The notes under the pieces were generated by a model, which worked only from the letters and a program-made list of their open reading frames with translations, searched no databases and had not been told where the DNA came from. Shown piece after piece: positions 24,693 to 35,729 of a DNA stretch of 64,000 bases. The stretch covers positions 1 to 64,000 of the forward strand of contig NZ_JAPZQX010000002.1 of the NCBI RefSeq assembly GCF_027531025.1. The letters run 5' to 3'. The position numbers and the translations under genes were made by a program. This DNA comes from Novosphingobium sp. Lineage in GTDB: Bacteria; Pseudomonadota; Alphaproteobacteria; Sphingomonadales; Sphingomonadaceae. Position 1 is the stretch's first letter; each line of letters begins with the position of its first letter.

Positions 24693-26146
24693 AGCTCGCC
24701 CGGCTGGCCGCCGGGGCCGGGATCGTTCTGCCTGAACCCGGCGAAGCCCAGGTCACCGGCTTTGCCATCGACCACCGCAAGGTTGCCCCCGGTACAGTGT
24801 TCGGCGCCTTCCAGGGCGCCAGCGTGAATGGCGAGGACTTTATTCCGGCGGCCGTCGCCGCCGGGGCCGTGGCTGTGGTCGCCCGGCCCGAGGCGCAGGT
24901 CACCGGTGCGGTCCATATCGCCGATCCCCTGCCGCGCCGTGCTTTTGCCCGGCTGGCGGCGCAGTTCTTCACCCCGGTCCCCGAAACGATCGTGGCTGTG
25001 ACCGGGACCAACGGCAAGACCTCGACCGTCGAGATGACCCGTCAGATCTGGCGGCAGTTGGGGGAACGCTCGGCCTCGATTGGCACCCTGGGCGTGACCA
25101 CGGCCGATGAAAGCGTCTCGACCGGCCTGACCACGCCCGACGTGGTCACTTTCCTCGCCAACCTCAGCGGCCTGGCGCGTGAAGGTATTACTCACGTGGC
25201 GTTCGAGGCATCGAGCCATGGGCTTGACCAATACCGCAACGAAGGGGTGCGGGTGGTGGCCGCAGGTTTCACCAACCTCAGCCGCGATCACCTCGATTAC
25301 CATCACACGATGGAGAACTATTTTGCCGCCAAGATGCGGCTGTTCGACGAAGTGATCGATCCGGCTGGCACCGCCGTGATCTGGGCCGATGACGAATGGT
25401 CTGCCCCGGCAATCGATCATGCCCGGCGGCGCGGACTGCAGCTGCTGACCGCCGGTGCGAATGCCGATGGCGATGGCCTCCGCCTGGCCAGCCGCAAGCC
25501 GGGCCAGCTGGGCCAGTTGCTGGAGCTTGAATGGCGCGGTGCGGTGCGCCGCATCGAACTGCCGCTGATCGGCGCTTACCAGACTGCCAATGCGCTGGTT
25601 TCGGCGGGGCTGGCCATCGCCTCGGGCAGCGATCCGGCACGGGTCTTCGATGCACTGGGCCGCCTGCAACCGGTGCGCGGTCGGCTGGAGCGAGCCGCGA
25701 TTACCCGCGCGGGTGCGCCGGTTTATGTCGATTATGCCCATACCCCCGATGCCCTGGCCGCCGCCTTTGCCGCACTGCGCCCACATTGCGCCGGGCAGCT
25801 GATCGTGGTGTTCGGGGCGGGTGGGGATCGCGACCAGGGCAAGCGGCCGGAAATGGGTCGGATCGCGGCGGACCAGGCCGACCTCGGCATCGTGACCGAC
25901 GATAATCCGCGCGGCGAGGATCCCGCCGCCATTCGCGCCATGGTGCTGGCGGGGGCTCCTGGCAGGCTGCGCGAAGTGGCCGACCGGCGCGCGGCCATTG
26001 CCGCCGCGATTGCCGAGGCCGGGCCGAAGGACATTGTGCTGGTGGCAGGCAAGGGGCACGAGCAGGGCCAGATCATGGGCGCAGGCGCCGATTGCCGCGT
26101 CCTGCCATTCGATGACGTAACCGTAGCCAGGGAGTGTGCCGCATGA
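24689..26146 (+). CDS. murE: UDP-MurNAc-L-Ala-D-Glu:meso-diaminopimelate ligase
   Basis: MurE adds the third stem residue. ATP-binding TGTNGKTST lies at 105-113; HTPDAL and the ATP/substrate Glu-His residues are present, and the specificity motif DDNPRGEDP marks meso-diaminopimelate rather than lysine use. Length 485 is typical. It follows ftsI with an ATGA overlap and shares ATGA with murF. Confidence 0.97.
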   Translation: MKLARLAAGAGIVLPEPGEAQVTGFAIDHRKVAPGTVFGAFQGASVNGEDFIPAAVAAGAVAVVARPEAQVTGAVHIADPLPRRAFARLAAQFFTPVPETIVAVTGTNGKTSTVEMTRQIWRQLGERSASIGTLGVTTADESVSTGLTTPDVVTFLANLSGLAREGITHVAFEASSHGLDQYRNEGVRVVAAGFTNLSRDHLDYHHTMENYFAAKMRLFDEVIDPAGTAVIWADDEWSAPAIDHARRRGLQLLTAGANADGDGLRLASRKPGQLGQLLELEWRGAVRRIELPLIGAYQTANALVSAGLAIASGSDPARVFDALGRLQPVRGRLERAAITRAGAPVYVDYAHTPDALAAAFAALRPHCAGQLIVVFGAGGDRDQGKRPEMGRIAADQADLGIVTDDNPRGEDPAAIRAMVLAGAPGRLREVADRRAAIAAAIAEAGPKDIVLVAGKGHEQGQIMGAGADCRVLPFDDVTVARECAA

Positions 26147-27615
26147 ACGCGATTGCCCGGATCCTCGAGTGGCCGACCGAGCCAGAGGACGACCTTGCCC
26201 GCCCGCTGTGGACGGCTGGGGAAATCGCTGCGGCGACCGGTGGCATCGCCAGCGGTGATTTCGCCGTTTCGGGCGTGGAGATCGACAGTCGCGACGTGGT
26301 CGAGGGCGACCTCTTCTTCGCGCTAAAGGGCGAGACGATGGACGGCCACCGCTTCATCGAGGCGGCCTTTGCCAAGGGCGCCGTGGCCGCCGTGGTTGAT
26401 CGGCCGATCGAGGGGCCATATGTGCTGGTCGAGAACACCTCAACCGCACTTGAGCTTCTGGCTCGGGCCGCGCGCGCCCGCACTTCGGCGCAGGTTGTTG
26501 CCGTGACCGGATCGGTCGGCAAGACGGGGGTCAAGGAAGCGATCTTCGCTGCGCTCGACCGCGCCAGCCGGGGCCGCGGGCACCGCTCGGTGAAGAGCTA
26601 CAACAACCATGTCGGCGTGCCGCTCAGCCTGGCGCGGATGCCGGCCGCGACCCGCTATGGCGTGTTCGAGATGGGCATGAACCATGCCGGCGAGATCTCG
26701 CGCCTGACGGTGCAGGGTCGTCCGCACGTGGCCGTGGTCACCACGATCGGCCCGGCGCACATCGAGAATCTTGGCAGCCTCGAGGCGATTGCCGATGCCA
26801 AGGCCGAGATCTTCGAAGGGCTGGAGCCGGGCGGCACCGCGATCATTCCGGCCGATGTGGCCCAGTACGGCCAGCTGCGCCGCGCGGCGGAACGGCTGGG
26901 TGTCCGCATCGTCAGCTTCGGGCGCAGCGACTTCGCCGACGTCCGCCTGCTCGATGCCGTGCCCGCGCCCGATGGCGGTTCGCTGGTGACTGCAGAGCTG
27001 CGTGGCGGCGAGGGGGTTGACCGGCGGCTGTGCTACACCGTCGCAACGCCCGGAGAGCACTGGGTGGTCAATTCGCTGGCGGTGATCGCCGCGGTGCGCG
27101 CGATTGGCGGCGATCTGGGTTCGGCCGGGCTTGCCCTGGCGGAGCTCGAAGGGCTGAAGGGTCGCGGTGCGCGCCACCGGATCGATCTGCCGGGCGGCGT
27201 CGCCCTGCTGATCGATGAAAGCTACAACGCCAACCCCGCTTCGATGGCGGCCACCCTGGCCGAACTGGGCCGGACCAGGGCGGAGCGCCGGATCGCGGTG
27301 CTGGGCGCGATGAAGGAACTGGGCGAACATGGCCCGGCCTATCACGCCGAACTGCTCGATCCCCTGCTGAAGGCGGGTGTCGATCAGGTGGTGCTGGTGG
27401 GCGACGAGATGGCGCCGCTGGCCGAGCAACTGGGGAAATCGCCGGAAACCGCGCTTGGCAAGGCCATTGGCTTCGCCCATTGCGGGACAGCCGGTGAGGC
27501 ATTGGCGGCACTGCGTAAACTGGGTTTGCGGGCGGACGATGTCATCCTGGTCAAAGGGTCGAATTCCGTCGGACTGGGGGCCGTGGTCGCCGCACTGACG
27601 CAGAACAAGGAATAG
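26143..27615 (+). CDS. murF: UDP-MurNAc-tripeptide:D-Ala-D-Ala ligase
   Basis: MurF attaches D-Ala-D-Ala to the tripeptide. The P-loop is [15 protein letters not shown] (about 121-135), [14 protein letters not shown] follows, and [14 protein letters not shown] (about 352-365) is the C-terminal domain signature. I take ATG 26143, which overlaps the murE stop as ATGA and has GGGAG upstream; the GTG at 26134 is an alternative. 490 residues. Confidence 0.96.
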   Translation: MNAIARILEWPTEPEDDLARPLWTAGEIAAATGGIASGDFAVSGVEIDSRDVVEGDLFFALKGETMDGHRFIEAAFAKGAVAAVVDRPIEGPYVLVENTSTALELLARAARARTSAQVVAVTGSVGKTGVKEAIFAALDRASRGRGHRSVKSYNNHVGVPLSLARMPAATRYGVFEMGMNHAGEISRLTVQGRPHVAVVTTIGPAHIENLGSLEAIADAKAEIFEGLEPGGTAIIPADVAQYGQLRRAAERLGVRIVSFGRSDFADVRLLDAVPAPDGGSLVTAELRGGEGVDRRLCYTVATPGEHWVVNSLAVIAAVRAIGGDLGSAGLALAELEGLKGRGARHRIDLPGGVALLIDESYNANPASMAATLAELGRTRAERRIAVLGAMKELGEHGPAYHAELLDPLLKAGVDQVVLVGDEMAPLAEQLGKSPETALGKAIGFAHCGTAGEALAALRKLGLRADDVILVKGSNSVGLGAVVAALTQNKE

Positions 27616-27622
27616 GATCAGG

Positions 27623-28693
27623 ATGCTTTACCTGATCGCCGAGTACTTCGAATTCTCGGGGCTGGCCAACCTCATCCGGTACCAGACCTTTCGGGCTGGT
27701 GCCGCGCTGATGACCGCGCTGATCCTGGGCCTGATCATCGGGCCTCGGTTCATCAACATGCTGCGCGTGCGGCAGGGCAAGGGTCAGCCGATCCGCGAAG
27801 ACGGTCCGCAGAGCCATCTGGCCAAGCGCGGCACGCCGACCATGGGCGGGCTGATGATCATGATCGCCCTGGTGGTCTCGATGCTGCTGTGGATGGACCT
27901 GTCGAGCCCGCTGGTCTGGGCCTGCCTGATGGTCACCGTGGGCTTTGGCCTGATCGGCTTCCTCGATGACTACGACAAGGTCAAGAAGCGCAGCACCGCC
28001 GGGGTTTCGGGTCGGATGCGGCTGCTGGCCGAATTTGCCGTCGCCGGAGCGGCGACCTGGATCCTCGTCAGTGAGACCAATACCAACCTCTACGTGCCAT
28101 TTCTGTCGGGCCATTACATCCCCTTGGGGCCGTTCTATTACCTGTTCGCGGCCTTCGTGATCGTGGGTGCGGGAAATGCGGTGAACCTGACCGACGGGCT
28201 CGATGGCCTGGCCACCATGCCGGTGGTGATCGCGGCCGGCACCTTTGCCATCATCGCCTACCTTGCGGGGCGGGTCGACTTTTCCGCCTACCTCGGGATT
28301 CCACACGTGCCACGCGCGGGCGAGCTGGCGATCCTCTGCGCTGGGATCATGGGGGCGTGTTTGGCCTTCCTGTGGTTCAACGCGCCGCCTGCGGCCGTGT
28401 TCATGGGCGATACCGGCAGCCTGGCCCTCGGCGGGGCGCTGGGGGCCATCGCCGTGGCCGCGCAGCACGAGATCGTGCTGGCCATCGTCGGCGGGCTGTT
28501 CGTGGTGGAAGCACTGTCGGTGATCATCCAGGTCGCGGTCTACAAGCGGACCGGCAAGCGGGTGTTCAAGATGGCCCCGATCCACCACCACTTCGAGCAA
28601 CTGGGCTGGAAGGAATCGACCGTCGTGATCCGCTTCTGGATCGTCGCGATCGTGCTTGCCCTGATCGGTCTTTCGACGCTGAAGCTGCGATGA
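27623..28693 (+). CDS. mraY: Phospho-MurNAc-pentapeptide translocase
   Basis: MraY makes lipid I from UDP-MurNAc-pentapeptide and undecaprenyl phosphate in the inner membrane. The 356 residues contain about ten membrane segments, [10 protein letters not shown], the FLDDYDKV Asp pair, [13 protein letters not shown] and [13 protein letters not shown], all family hallmarks. It begins seven bases after murF and overlaps murD by ATGA. Confidence 0.98.
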   Translation: MLYLIAEYFEFSGLANLIRYQTFRAGAALMTALILGLIIGPRFINMLRVRQGKGQPIREDGPQSHLAKRGTPTMGGLMIMIALVVSMLLWMDLSSPLVWACLMVTVGFGLIGFLDDYDKVKKRSTAGVSGRMRLLAEFAVAGAATWILVSETNTNLYVPFLSGHYIPLGPFYYLFAAFVIVGAGNAVNLTDGLDGLATMPVVIAAGTFAIIAYLAGRVDFSAYLGIPHVPRAGELAILCAGIMGACLAFLWFNAPPAAVFMGDTGSLALGGALGAIAVAAQHEIVLAIVGGLFVVEALSVIIQVAVYKRTGKRVFKMAPIHHHFEQLGWKESTVVIRFWIVAIVLALIGLSTLKLR

Positions 28694-30036
28694 TCACCAC
28701 CCCTGCCTTTGCCGGCAAGCGCTATGCCGTCCTGGGCCTTGCAAGGTCGGGGATGACTGCGGTCGAAAGCCTGCTGGCCGGCGGGGCGGAAGTGACGGCC
28801 TGGGACAGCCGCGAGGAGCCACGCCGCCAGCTGGAAGGCCGGGTCATTCTGGCCGATCCGTTGACCATCGACCTGTCCGGCTTTGCCGGGGTGGTCGTAT
28901 CCCCCGGTGTTCCGCTCAATACCCATCCGATAGCCCGCCATGCCGCCGCTGCCGGGGTGCCGGTGATCGGCGACATCGAACTCTTCGCGATGGCCCGGCC
29001 GCACCTGCCCGCGCACCGGGTGGTCGGGATCACGGGGACCAACGGCAAGTCGACCACCACGGCGCTGGTCCACCACATCCTGCAAAGCGCCGCCCTGCCG
29101 ACGCGAATGGGCGGCAATATCGGGCTGCCGGTGCTGGGCCAGGCGCCGTTGCCGCCGGGCGGGGTCTATGTGCTGGAACTGTCGAGCTATCAGATCGACC
29201 TGACGCACAGCCTTGAATGCGAAGTGGCAACCCAGCTCAACCTCAGCCCCGACCACCTCGATCGCTATGACAGCTTTGAGGCCTATGGTGCTGCCAAGGC
29301 CCGCCTTTTCGCGATGCAGCGGCCCGATCAGATCGCGGTATTCGGCACCGGCGATCCCGAAACGCGGGCACTGGTGGCACGCGAAGTGGCGCGGCGCGGG
29401 GCCGACAAGGTGCGCAGTGTCGATGGGACGGACCTGCTGGCGCTCCAGCCTGACTGGCCGACACTGCAGGGGCCGCACAACTTGCAGAATGCAGCCGTCG
29501 CTGTCGCGATTGCCGAGGCCTTGGGGCTGACCGCTGCGCAATGGCGGCCGGCACTGGCCACCTTCAGGGGGCTTGCCCACCGGATGGAGCGGGTGGCCGA
29601 AGTGAACGGTGTGCTGTTCATCAATGACAGCAAGGCCACCAATCCGGCCTCGACCGCGCCCGCGCTCGCCGCTTTCCCGCCTCGGCCAAACCGCCGGATC
29701 CACTGGATCGTCGGGGGACTGCCAAAGGGCGAGGACCTGGATGAATGCGCCCCGCATTTCGGCAATGTCGCCGCGGCCTATACCATCGGCGAGGCGGGGC
29801 CCCGCTTCGCCGAATTGCTTGCCCCTCACATGGCGGTCCACCGCAGCGAGATGCTGTGCGAGGCGATCCGCCAGGCGATCGAGGTGGCCCGGCCGGGCGA
29901 TATCGTGCTGCTTTCGCCTGCCTGCGCCAGCTTTGACCAGTTCCGCGATTTCGAGGCGCGCGGCGATGCCTTTCGCCAGATCGTGCAGGCGCTGACCACC
30001 CCGGAGCCGGCGTCTGCGGCGAGAGGGCAACGCTGA
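28690..30036 (+). CDS. murD: UDP-MurNAc-L-alanine:D-glutamate ligase
   Basis: MurD adds D-Glu. [10 protein letters not shown] (115-124) is the ATP loop, LELSSYQID follows at about 160, and [13 protein letters not shown] near 316-328 is the Mur ligase C-domain motif. The protein is 448 residues from ATG 28690, which overlaps the mraY stop. A much longer frame upstream in the same phase runs through mraY and is rejected. The end overlaps ftsW (TGATG). Confidence 0.97.
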   Translation: MITTPAFAGKRYAVLGLARSGMTAVESLLAGGAEVTAWDSREEPRRQLEGRVILADPLTIDLSGFAGVVVSPGVPLNTHPIARHAAAAGVPVIGDIELFAMARPHLPAHRVVGITGTNGKSTTTALVHHILQSAALPTRMGGNIGLPVLGQAPLPPGGVYVLELSSYQIDLTHSLECEVATQLNLSPDHLDRYDSFEAYGAAKARLFAMQRPDQIAVFGTGDPETRALVAREVARRGADKVRSVDGTDLLALQPDWPTLQGPHNLQNAAVAVAIAEALGLTAAQWRPALATFRGLAHRMERVAEVNGVLFINDSKATNPASTAPALAAFPPRPNRRIHWIVGGLPKGEDLDECAPHFGNVAAAYTIGEAGPRFAELLAPHMAVHRSEMLCEAIRQAIEVARPGDIVLLSPACASFDQFRDFEARGDAFRQIVQALTTPEPASAARGQR

Positions 30037-31274
30037 TGGCCACGCATCCACCCTTCATCCCCGGTGCCGGTCAGGGCCCGCAGGGGGTGATCCTGCCGCG
30101 CCAGCGCCGTTTCACCCGCACCGGCATCGCGATCTGGTGGCGCGAGATCGACCGCGTCCTGCTGGTCCTCGTCCTCGCGCTGATGGCGCTGGGCACCCTG
30201 GCCGTGGCAGCGGCATCGCCGGCCAGCGCCCAGCGGCTGTCGACCGCGCGGGTCAAGCTGGACGATCTCCACTTCTTCTCGATCCACCTGCGCTGGCAGT
30301 TGCTGGGGCTGATGGCGCTGATCGGTGCGTCGATGCTGTCACGCGACATGGCCCGACGGCTGGCGATCCTGCTGGGTGCGGCCATGCTGGTCGGCCTGTT
30401 CCTGGTGCCGCTGATCGGCGTCAATGTGAACGGAGCCAAGCGCTGGCTGAACCTGGGTATGTCGCTGCAGCCCTCGGAATTCCTCAAGCCCGCCTTTGCG
30501 ATCTGCCTGGCATGGATCCTCTCGTGGCGTGCGCGCGATCCCAACCTGCCGGTCATGGCGCTGTCGACCGGGCTGATGATCTTGATCGGCGCGCTGCTGA
30601 TGCTCCAGCCCGATTTCGGTTCGGCGGTGCTGTTTGCCGGGGTCTGGTTCGCGATGGTGCTGGTGGCGGGCTTGCCAATGCAGCGGCTGGGCGGCGTGAT
30701 CGCGGCGGGTCTTGGGGCGATCACGCTGGTCTACCTGTTCTACGAAAACGGCCGCAATCGCATCGACGCTTTCCTGGGTGGCGGGACCGCGTTCGACCAG
30801 GTCGACCTGGCCAGCAAGACGCTGCTGGCCGGGGGTTGGACCGGTACCGGGATCTGGCTCGGGCGCCGCAAGATGGCCCTGCCGGAAGCGCACACCGACT
30901 ATATCTTCTCGGTGATCGGCGAAGAATTCGGTCTGCTGGTCTGCATTGCGGTGGTCCTGCTCTATGTAGCGATCGTGCTGCGCGTGCTGCTGCGGCTGAT
31001 GAAGGAGGAAGACCTCTTCACCACCCTGGCCGCTGCCGGTCTTGCCGCACAGCTGGGCGGACAGGCGTTCATCAACATTCTCGTCAATCTGCAGCTGTTC
31101 CCCTCCAAGGGGATGACCCTGCCGCTGGTGTCCTATGGCGGTTCGTCCACCATCGCCTTGTGCCTTGGCGTGGGCCTGCTGCTGGCGATCACCCGCCGCA
31201 ATCCCTTCCTGGAGCGCAACACGTTCCGGATCGGTGATATGGGCGGCGGTCTTACGGCAAGGAAGCGGTCATGA
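30036..31274 (+). CDS. ftsW: Septal lipid II polymerase FtsW (SEDS family)
   Basis: FtsW polymerises glycan strands at the septum together with FtsI. The 412 residues form about ten membrane segments. Seen: GVNVNGAKRWLNLG (SEDS periplasmic loop), LQPSEFLKPAF, LLMLQPDFGSAVLF with the catalytic Asp, and LPLVSYGGSST near the C-terminus. The cytoplasmic N-terminus is longer and Pro-rich. It is coupled to murD and murG by 1- and 4-base overlaps. Confidence 0.97.
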   Translation: MATHPPFIPGAGQGPQGVILPRQRRFTRTGIAIWWREIDRVLLVLVLALMALGTLAVAAASPASAQRLSTARVKLDDLHFFSIHLRWQLLGLMALIGASMLSRDMARRLAILLGAAMLVGLFLVPLIGVNVNGAKRWLNLGMSLQPSEFLKPAFAICLAWILSWRARDPNLPVMALSTGLMILIGALLMLQPDFGSAVLFAGVWFAMVLVAGLPMQRLGGVIAAGLGAITLVYLFYENGRNRIDAFLGGGTAFDQVDLASKTLLAGGWTGTGIWLGRRKMALPEAHTDYIFSVIGEEFGLLVCIAVVLLYVAIVLRVLLRLMKEEDLFTTLAAAGLAAQLGGQAFINILVNLQLFPSKGMTLPLVSYGGSSTIALCLGVGLLLAITRRNPFLERNTFRIGDMGGGLTARKRS

Positions 31275-32446
31275 CTTCGGTTACGCGCCACTATGTCCTG
31301 GCTGCCGGGGGCACCGGCGGGCACCTGATCCCCGCCTTTGCCCTGGCGATCGAACTGGAGCGGCGGGGACACCATGTGGCCCTGATCACTGATGAGCGCG
31401 GCGCGCGGCTGCCGGGCAAGCCAGAGTCGCTCGTTGCCCATGTCCTGCCCGCCGGGCGGATCGGCAAGAACCCGCTGCACTGGCCCAAGGGGATCGGCGC
31501 GATCCTGGAAGGCAAGCGGATGGCGCAACGGCTGTTCGAAAGCTTCCAGCCATCGGCCGTGGTCGGCTTTGGCGGCTATCCGGCCTTTCCGGCGCTGTGG
31601 GCGGCAACGGCCACCGGGGTGCCCAGTGTCATTCACGAACAGAACGCGGTGCTGGGGCGGGTCAACCGGCTGCTCGCGGGCCGGGTCAGCGCGATTGCCA
31701 CTTCCTATCGCCAGGTCGACCGGTTGAAGCCGAAGTTTGCCAACAAGGTACATCTGGTCGGCAATCCGGTGCGCGCCGAAGTGCTGGCGCTGCGCGATGA
31801 ACCCTTTCCTCCCTTCAGCGAAGAAGGGCTGCTGCGGGTGCTGGTGACGGGCGGCAGCCAGGGGGCTTCGGTGCTGTCCGAAGTGGTTCCCGATGCGCTC
31901 GCCATGCTGCCTGCCGCGCTGCGCAGCCGCCTGCAGGTGACCCAGCAGTGCCGCGCCGAAGACATCGAGGCGGTGCGGGCACGCTATGCCGGGCACGACA
32001 TCCCCGCCGAACTGGGCACCTATTTCGAGAACATGGCCGCGCGGCTGGCCGATGCGCACCTGTTCATCGGCCGGGCCGGGGCATCGACCATTGCCGAACT
32101 GACCGCCGTCGGCCGCCCGGCGATCCTGGTGCCGCTGCCGATTGCGACTGACGACCACCAGGCGGCCAATACGGTGGAAATGTGCAAGGCCGGCGGCGCG
32201 CGGATGATCCGGCAGGACCGGTTCACCGCCAGTGAACTCGCCAAGCAGATCCTGGCCATTGCCCAGAGCCCGGAAACCCTCGCCAATGCTGCCCATGCGG
32301 CCTGGAACTGCGGTTATCCGAAGGCGGCGAAGGATCTGGCGGACCTGGTCGAAAGCTTTGGCGGCGCGCCGCTGATGGATGTGATCCGGGTGGCCGATGC
32401 GCTCAAGGCCGGGGCCGTCATGGGCGGCGCGGCCGCAGCAGGATAG
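31271..32446 (+). CDS. murG: UDP-GlcNAc:lipid I GlcNAc transferase
   Basis: MurG converts lipid I to lipid II on the inner face of the membrane. GT-B motifs: AAGGTGGHLIPAFALA (about 13-28), VVGFGGYPAFPALWAA, HEQNAVLGRVNRLL, VTGGSQGASVLSEVVP and GRAGASTIAELTAVGRPAI. 391 residues. It overlaps ftsW by ATGA; murC follows after 12 bases. Confidence 0.97.
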   Translation: MTSVTRHYVLAAGGTGGHLIPAFALAIELERRGHHVALITDERGARLPGKPESLVAHVLPAGRIGKNPLHWPKGIGAILEGKRMAQRLFESFQPSAVVGFGGYPAFPALWAATATGVPSVIHEQNAVLGRVNRLLAGRVSAIATSYRQVDRLKPKFANKVHLVGNPVRAEVLALRDEPFPPFSEEGLLRVLVTGGSQGASVLSEVVPDALAMLPAALRSRLQVTQQCRAEDIEAVRARYAGHDIPAELGTYFENMAARLADAHLFIGRAGASTIAELTAVGRPAILVPLPIATDDHQAANTVEMCKAGGARMIRQDRFTASELAKQILAIAQSPETLANAAHAAWNCGYPKAAKDLADLVESFGGAPLMDVIRVADALKAGAVMGGAAAAG

Positions 32447-32458
32447 GATGAAACGGTA

Positions 32459-33871
32459 ATGAAGGGCGTGGGAACTGACATCGGTACGATCCATTTCGTC
32501 GGCATCGGCGGGATCGGGATGTCGGGCATTGCCGAAGTGATGCACAACCTGGGTTACCAGGTGCAGGGCAGCGACATTGCCGAGGGCTATGTCGTCGAAG
32601 GCCTGCGTGCGCGCGGGATCAAGGTGATGATCGGCCACAAGGCCGAGAACCTGGGCGACGCCGCGGTCGTCGTCACCTCAACCGCCGTGAAGCGCGACAA
32701 TCCCGAAGTGGTCGCCGCGCTGGAGCATCGCGTGCCGGTGGTGCGCCGGGCGGAAATGCTCGCCGAACTGATGCGCCTGAAGCGCACGGTCGCGGTGGCG
32801 GGGACGCATGGCAAGACCACCACGACCTCGCTGGTCGCCGCCCTGCTCGATGCCGGCGGCGTTGATCCGACCGTGATCAACGGCGGGATCATCAATTCCT
32901 ATGGCTCCAACGCGCGCCTGGGCGAGAGCGAGTGGATGGTGGTCGAGGCGGACGAGAGCGACGGTTCGTTCCTGCGGCTCGACGGGACCATCGCGGTGGT
33001 CACTAACATCGATCCCGAGCACCTCGATCACTACGGCTCGTTCGACGCGATCAAGGATGCCTTCGTCGAATTCATCGAGAACGTGCCGTTCTATGGCTGT
33101 GCGGTGCTGTGCATCGATCACCCCGAAGTACAGGCGGTGATCCCCAAGGTACGCGACCGCCGCGTCGTGACTTACGGCTTTTCGGCCCAGGCCGACGTGC
33201 GCGGTGAGAACGTCACGCCGTTCCCCGGCGGCAACCGCTTCGACGTGGTGATCCGCCAGCGCGATGGATCGCAGCGCCGGATCGAGGGGATCGAGCTGCC
33301 GATGCCGGGGCGTCACAACGTCCAGAACGCGCTCGCCGCTGTGGGAGTCGCGGTGGAGATGGGCTGTGCGGATAGCGTGATCCAGACCGGCTTTGCCAAG
33401 TTCGGCGGGGTCAAGCGCCGCTTCACCAAGGTCGGCGAGATCGACGGCACGACCATCATCGACGATTATGGCCACCACCCGGTCGAAATCCGCGCCGTCC
33501 TCGCCGCCGCGCGCGAAGGGGTGCAGAACCGGGTGATTGCCGTGGTCCAGCCGCACCGCTTCACCCGGCTGCGCGATCACCTGGAGGACTTCCAGGCCGC
33601 CTTCAACGATGCCGATATCGTCTATGCCGCCCCGGTCTATGCCGCTGGCGAAACACCGATCGAAGGTGTCGATTCCGCCGCTCTGGTCGATGGGATCAAG
33701 GCGCGCGGCCACCGTTCCGCGCACCTGATCGCCAGCGCCGATGCCCTGGCGGCAGAGCTGGCCAGCATTGCCCAGCCGGGCGACATGGTGGTCTGCCTCG
33801 GCGCGGGGGATATCACCAAGTGGGCCGGGGGCCTCGAAGCCGCGATCCGCGTCCTGCGGAGCGGTGGATGA
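32459..33871 (+). CDS. murC: UDP-MurNAc:L-alanine ligase
   Basis: MurC starts the pentapeptide by adding L-Ala. [17 protein letters not shown] (11-27) is the UDP-sugar N-domain, GTHGKTTTT (115-123) the ATP loop, [10 protein letters not shown] the central metal region and [10 protein letters not shown] the C-domain. 470 residues. The murB ATG overlaps its stop (ATGA). Confidence 0.98.
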   Translation: MKGVGTDIGTIHFVGIGGIGMSGIAEVMHNLGYQVQGSDIAEGYVVEGLRARGIKVMIGHKAENLGDAAVVVTSTAVKRDNPEVVAALEHRVPVVRRAEMLAELMRLKRTVAVAGTHGKTTTTSLVAALLDAGGVDPTVINGGIINSYGSNARLGESEWMVVEADESDGSFLRLDGTIAVVTNIDPEHLDHYGSFDAIKDAFVEFIENVPFYGCAVLCIDHPEVQAVIPKVRDRRVVTYGFSAQADVRGENVTPFPGGNRFDVVIRQRDGSQRRIEGIELPMPGRHNVQNALAAVGVAVEMGCADSVIQTGFAKFGGVKRRFTKVGEIDGTTIIDDYGHHPVEIRAVLAAAREGVQNRVIAVVQPHRFTRLRDHLEDFQAAFNDADIVYAAPVYAAGETPIEGVDSAALVDGIKARGHRSAHLIASADALAAELASIAQPGDMVVCLGAGDITKWAGGLEAAIRVLRSGG

Positions 33872-34761
33872 CCACCGCCACGCTTCCCTCTGTCCGGGGC
33901 AAGCTGACCCCCAAGGCACCGCTGGCGCCGCTCGTCTGGTTCAAGTCCGGCGGTGCGGCCGAATGGCTGTTCGAGCCGAAGGACCTGGCGGACCTGCAGC
34001 ACTTCCTGCGCCAGCTCGATCCCGCCGTGCCGGTCATGGCGCTGGGGCTGGGATCGAACATGATCGTGCGCGATGGCGGGGTGCCTGGCGTGGTCGTGCG
34101 GCTGGGCAAGGCCTTTGCCAAGGTCGAACAGACCGCCGACCTGACGCTGAATTGTGGCGGCGGTGCTTCTGGCATCCTCGTGTCCTCGACTGCGCGCGAC
34201 AACGGGATTGCCGGGATGGAGTTCCTGCGTTCGATCCCCGGTACGGTTGGCGGCTTCGTGCGGATGAACGGCGGGGCTTACGGCGGCGAGGTCAAGGACA
34301 TCCTGGTCGATTGTGATGTGGTGCTGCGCGATGGTTCGCTGGTCACCCTGCCGGTCGCGGCGCTGCATTACACCTACCGTCATAGCGAGCTGCCCGAAGG
34401 TGCGATCGTGGTGGCCGCGCGGTTCCGGGGGCATCCGGGCCAGCCAGAGGACATCCAGGCCGAGATGGACCGCATTTCCGCCAGCCGCGAAGCCAGCCAG
34501 CCGCTGCGTAGCAAGACCGGCGGGTCGACTTTCAAGAACCCCGCCGGGCACAAGGCCTGGCAACTGGTTGACGAGGCTGGCTGTCGGGGGCTTCAGCTGG
34601 GCGGCGCGCAAGTCAGCGAGAAGCACACCAACTTCCTGCTTAACCTCGGCGATGCGACCAGCGCCGATATCGAGGCCCTGGGCGAGGAAGTGCGCCGCCG
34701 GGTGAAAGACAAGTCGGGCGTCGAGCTCGAATGGGAAATCCAAAGGGTAGGTAAGCAGTGA
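33868..34761 (+). CDS. murB: UDP-N-acetylenolpyruvoylglucosamine reductase
   Basis: MurB reduces UDP-GlcNAc-enolpyruvate to UDP-MurNAc with NADPH and FAD. Seen: [28 protein letters not shown] (FAD), [18 protein letters not shown], and [19 protein letters not shown] with the proton-donor Ser. Length 297 and the missing extra loop place it in type II. ATG 33868 is chosen (ATGA overlap with murC); a longer frame starts inside murC. Confidence 0.96.
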   Translation: MTTATLPSVRGKLTPKAPLAPLVWFKSGGAAEWLFEPKDLADLQHFLRQLDPAVPVMALGLGSNMIVRDGGVPGVVVRLGKAFAKVEQTADLTLNCGGGASGILVSSTARDNGIAGMEFLRSIPGTVGGFVRMNGGAYGGEVKDILVDCDVVLRDGSLVTLPVAALHYTYRHSELPEGAIVVAARFRGHPGQPEDIQAEMDRISASREASQPLRSKTGGSTFKNPAGHKAWQLVDEAGCRGLQLGGAQVSEKHTNFLLNLGDATSADIEALGEEVRRRVKDKSGVELEWEIQRVGKQ

Positions 34762-35729
34762 CTTTGCCGAAACTCCACGTCGCGGTCCTGATGGGCGGCT
34801 GGTCGAACGAACGGCCGGTCAGCCTGATGAGCGGCGAGGGCGTGGCCAAGGCGCTGGAAGAGCGCGGCCACCGTGTGACCCGGATCGACATGGACCGCCA
34901 GGTGGCTCAGAAGCTGGCCGAGGCCGCGCCCGACGTGGTGTTCAACGCGCTGCACGGCTCGCCGGGCGAGGATGGTTCGGTCCAGGGCATGATGGACCTG
35001 ATGGGCCTGACCTATACCCATTCGGGCATGGTCACCTCGGTCATCGCGATCGACAAGGAGCTGACCAAGCAGGCCTTGGTTCCGTACGGCATTCCGATGC
35101 CCGGCGGGCGGATCGTGCCTGTGGAAGAGCTTTACGAGCGCGACCCGCTGGAGCGGCCCTATGTGCTGAAGCCCGTCAACGAAGGCTCCTCGGTGGGCGT
35201 CGCGATCGTTACGGCCGAGGGCAATTATGGCAACCCGATCAGCCCGGATACCCGTGGGCCATGGCAGGAGTTCAGGGAACTGCTGGCCGAGCCTTACATT
35301 CGCGGGCGCGAGCTGACCACGGCGGTGATCGGCAACCGTGCGCTGATGGTCACCGAACTGCGGCCCAAGTCAGGCTTCTACGATTTCGATGCCAAATATA
35401 CCGAAGGGATGACCGAGCACGTCTGCCCGGCCGAAATCCCCGACGAGATCACCCAGGCCTGTCTCGACCTGGCGCTGCGCTGTCACCAGCTGCTGGGCTG
35501 CAAGGGATGCAGCCGCACCGACTTCCGCTGGGATGACGAACGCGGGCTGGAGGGTCTGTTCGTGCTGGAAACCAATACCCAGCCGGGGATGACCCCGCTC
35601 AGCCTGGTGCCGGAACAGGCGAAGCACCTGGGCATTTCCTATGGCGAACTGGTCGAGATGATCATTGCCGAGGCGCTGGCCGACAAGGCTTTGACTGACA
35701 AGGCGGCGAAGGAAGGGGGCAAGCGATGA
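34758..35729 (+). CDS. ddl: D-alanine:D-alanine ligase
   Basis: Ddl makes the D-Ala-D-Ala used by MurF. Seen: VLMGGWSNERPVSLMSG opening, ALHGSPGEDGSVQGMMD, PYVLKPVNEGSSVGVAIV (ATP-grasp lysine strand) and VLETNTQPGMTPLSLVPEQA (metal Glu/Asn). The 323-residue length is normal. The start is GTG 34758, overlapping the murB stop as GTGA. Confidence 0.97.
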   Translation: MTLPKLHVAVLMGGWSNERPVSLMSGEGVAKALEERGHRVTRIDMDRQVAQKLAEAAPDVVFNALHGSPGEDGSVQGMMDLMGLTYTHSGMVTSVIAIDKELTKQALVPYGIPMPGGRIVPVEELYERDPLERPYVLKPVNEGSSVGVAIVTAEGNYGNPISPDTRGPWQEFRELLAEPYIRGRELTTAVIGNRALMVTELRPKSGFYDFDAKYTEGMTEHVCPAEIPDEITQACLDLALRCHQLLGCKGCSRTDFRWDDERGLEGLFVLETNTQPGMTPLSLVPEQAKHLGISYGELVEMIIAEALADKALTDKAAKEGGKR